From: Candidatus Poribacteria bacterium
GTDB taxonomy: Bacteria > Poribacteria > WGA-4E > WGA-3G
Direction of reading: 5' to 3'
Length of the DNA stretch: 60,382 nt
NCBI GenBank assembly: GCA_022827625.1
Contig: JAJEIE010000007.1
Coordinates: 1 to 60,382 of the forward strand
This document shows, in pieces, positions 60,024-60,382 of the stretch; position 1 is the first letter of the stretch; each line of letters begins with the position of its first letter. The notes under the pieces were generated by a model. The model did not search any database, was not told where the DNA came from, and saw only the letters and a list, made by a program, of their open reading frames with translations. The position numbers were made by a program, and so were the translations under genes.

Positions 60024-60382
60024 GGAGGCGGTGTCAAAAGATTTAGATTCCACAAGTATATATTAATGTAACTCAAGTTACTCCTAACGAGTTTTGAACG
60101 TTTCAAAAAGGTTTCCAGAGGTTTTCTTCATCCTAGTGGAGGTGATATGTCTATAGATAGGTGGCAACTTAGGTTATCATTAACTCAAGTTGCCAAATGA
60201 AGTTTCAGAAAATAATTGGGTAATAGACGGGCAATGAATTGCCCTACTACAAACGGTTTGGTTCGTAGTAGTGCGATTCATCGCACGTTGAGAAATTACC
60301 GAATTAATAAATTAATCTTCATACAGTTTGCGGTACAACACCGCTCTGGAGAATGAACACCTTTCATTCAAACAGGGAGCTG
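60024..60382. other. Repeat-bearing intergenic end of the window
   Basis: No gene seen. It includes an imperfect REP-like copy ending in TATGTCTATAGA (60129-60157), a hairpin GGGCAA-TGAA-TTGCCC near 60229-60244, copy B of the 30-base repeat (60260-60289), and a CAGTTTGCGGTACAA phrase (60327-60341) also present near 52915. Confidence 0.6.

Noticed and set aside
59870-60106. Upstream extension of the small Rpn-like gene
   Set aside because: It runs through a tandem 22-base repeat and AT-rich spacer; the internal ATG has GGAGG at the right distance.

Overview
The window looks like a chromosome segment of an uncultivated, Gram-negative-type bacterium. Its gene content most resembles Candidatus Poribacteria or relatives near the Planctomycetes. 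This is inferred from recalled family knowledge, not from a search. The supporting genes are internalin-type leucine-rich repeat (LRR) proteins with dockerin modules, a planctomycete-style c-type cytochrome protein, a sulfatase, Gfo/Idh/MocA oxidoreductases, phytanoyl-CoA dioxygenase-family proteins, sialidase-like and PQQ propellers, the C-terminal motif NYPNPFNPETWIPY, and DapL-type lysine synthesis. No rRNA, tRNA, CRISPR array or prophage was seen.

Layout. 1-1850: the first part of an exported LRR/cadherin protein (reverse strand), then a 1.1 kb AT-rich spacer with hairpin repeats. 2.9-5.4 kb: an oxidoreductase and an MFS exporter. 5.6-12.5 kb: an ECF sigma factor fused through one membrane segment to LRRs, followed by a haem c/LRR/cohesin/dockerin protein that is split by a single in-frame TGA. 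12.6-14.7 kb: two lipoproteins (one TPR). 14.8-19.5 kb: a locus of recently duplicated genes of unknown role, with two membrane zinc-ribbon/acyl-carrier-like proteins, three copies of an unnamed winged-helix-like family and two small signal-anchored repeat proteins. 19.5-25.5 kb: ubiX, a D-threonine-aldolase-like enzyme, a PhyH dioxygenase, an amidohydrolase, a divergent acetate-kinase homologue and a sialidase-like propeller.

25.7-34.1 kb (reverse strand): an LRR-dockerin protein, PQQ propeller, mannonate-dehydratase-like enzyme, sulfatase, a duplicated membrane protein, PotD-like lipoprotein and rhodanese. 34.3-35.9 kb: a small protein coupled to a second Gfo/Idh enzyme. 35.9-38.6 kb: a PspA/IM30 homologue with a tandem AAA ATPase. 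38.9-43.9 kb: a membrane metallopeptidase-TPR protein, a GHMP-kinase/nucleotidyltransferase fusion and a small coiled-coil protein. 43.9-57.6 kb is one long reverse-strand run: PQQ alcohol dehydrogenase with a lanthanide-type D-x-D motif, its MxaJ/XoxJ-like binding protein, a dihaem cytochrome c, two tandem dapB copies, a YCF48-like propeller lipoprotein, a PhyH-like protein, dapL and a giant propeller/SpoIIE-phosphatase sensor. 57.6-60.4 kb: a repeat island with an IS200/REP-associated-type transposase bracketed by inverted REP-like hairpins.

Common themes are exported LRR/dockerin/propeller proteins, oxidation of sugars or alcohols in the periplasm, and dispersed palindromic repeats. The observations most worth follow-up are the sigma-membrane-LRR fusion with a shared ECF-like promoter motif, the duplicated 14.8-19.5 kb locus, the transposase with its hairpin family, and a second hairpin family whose stems vary in sequence but stay complementary.
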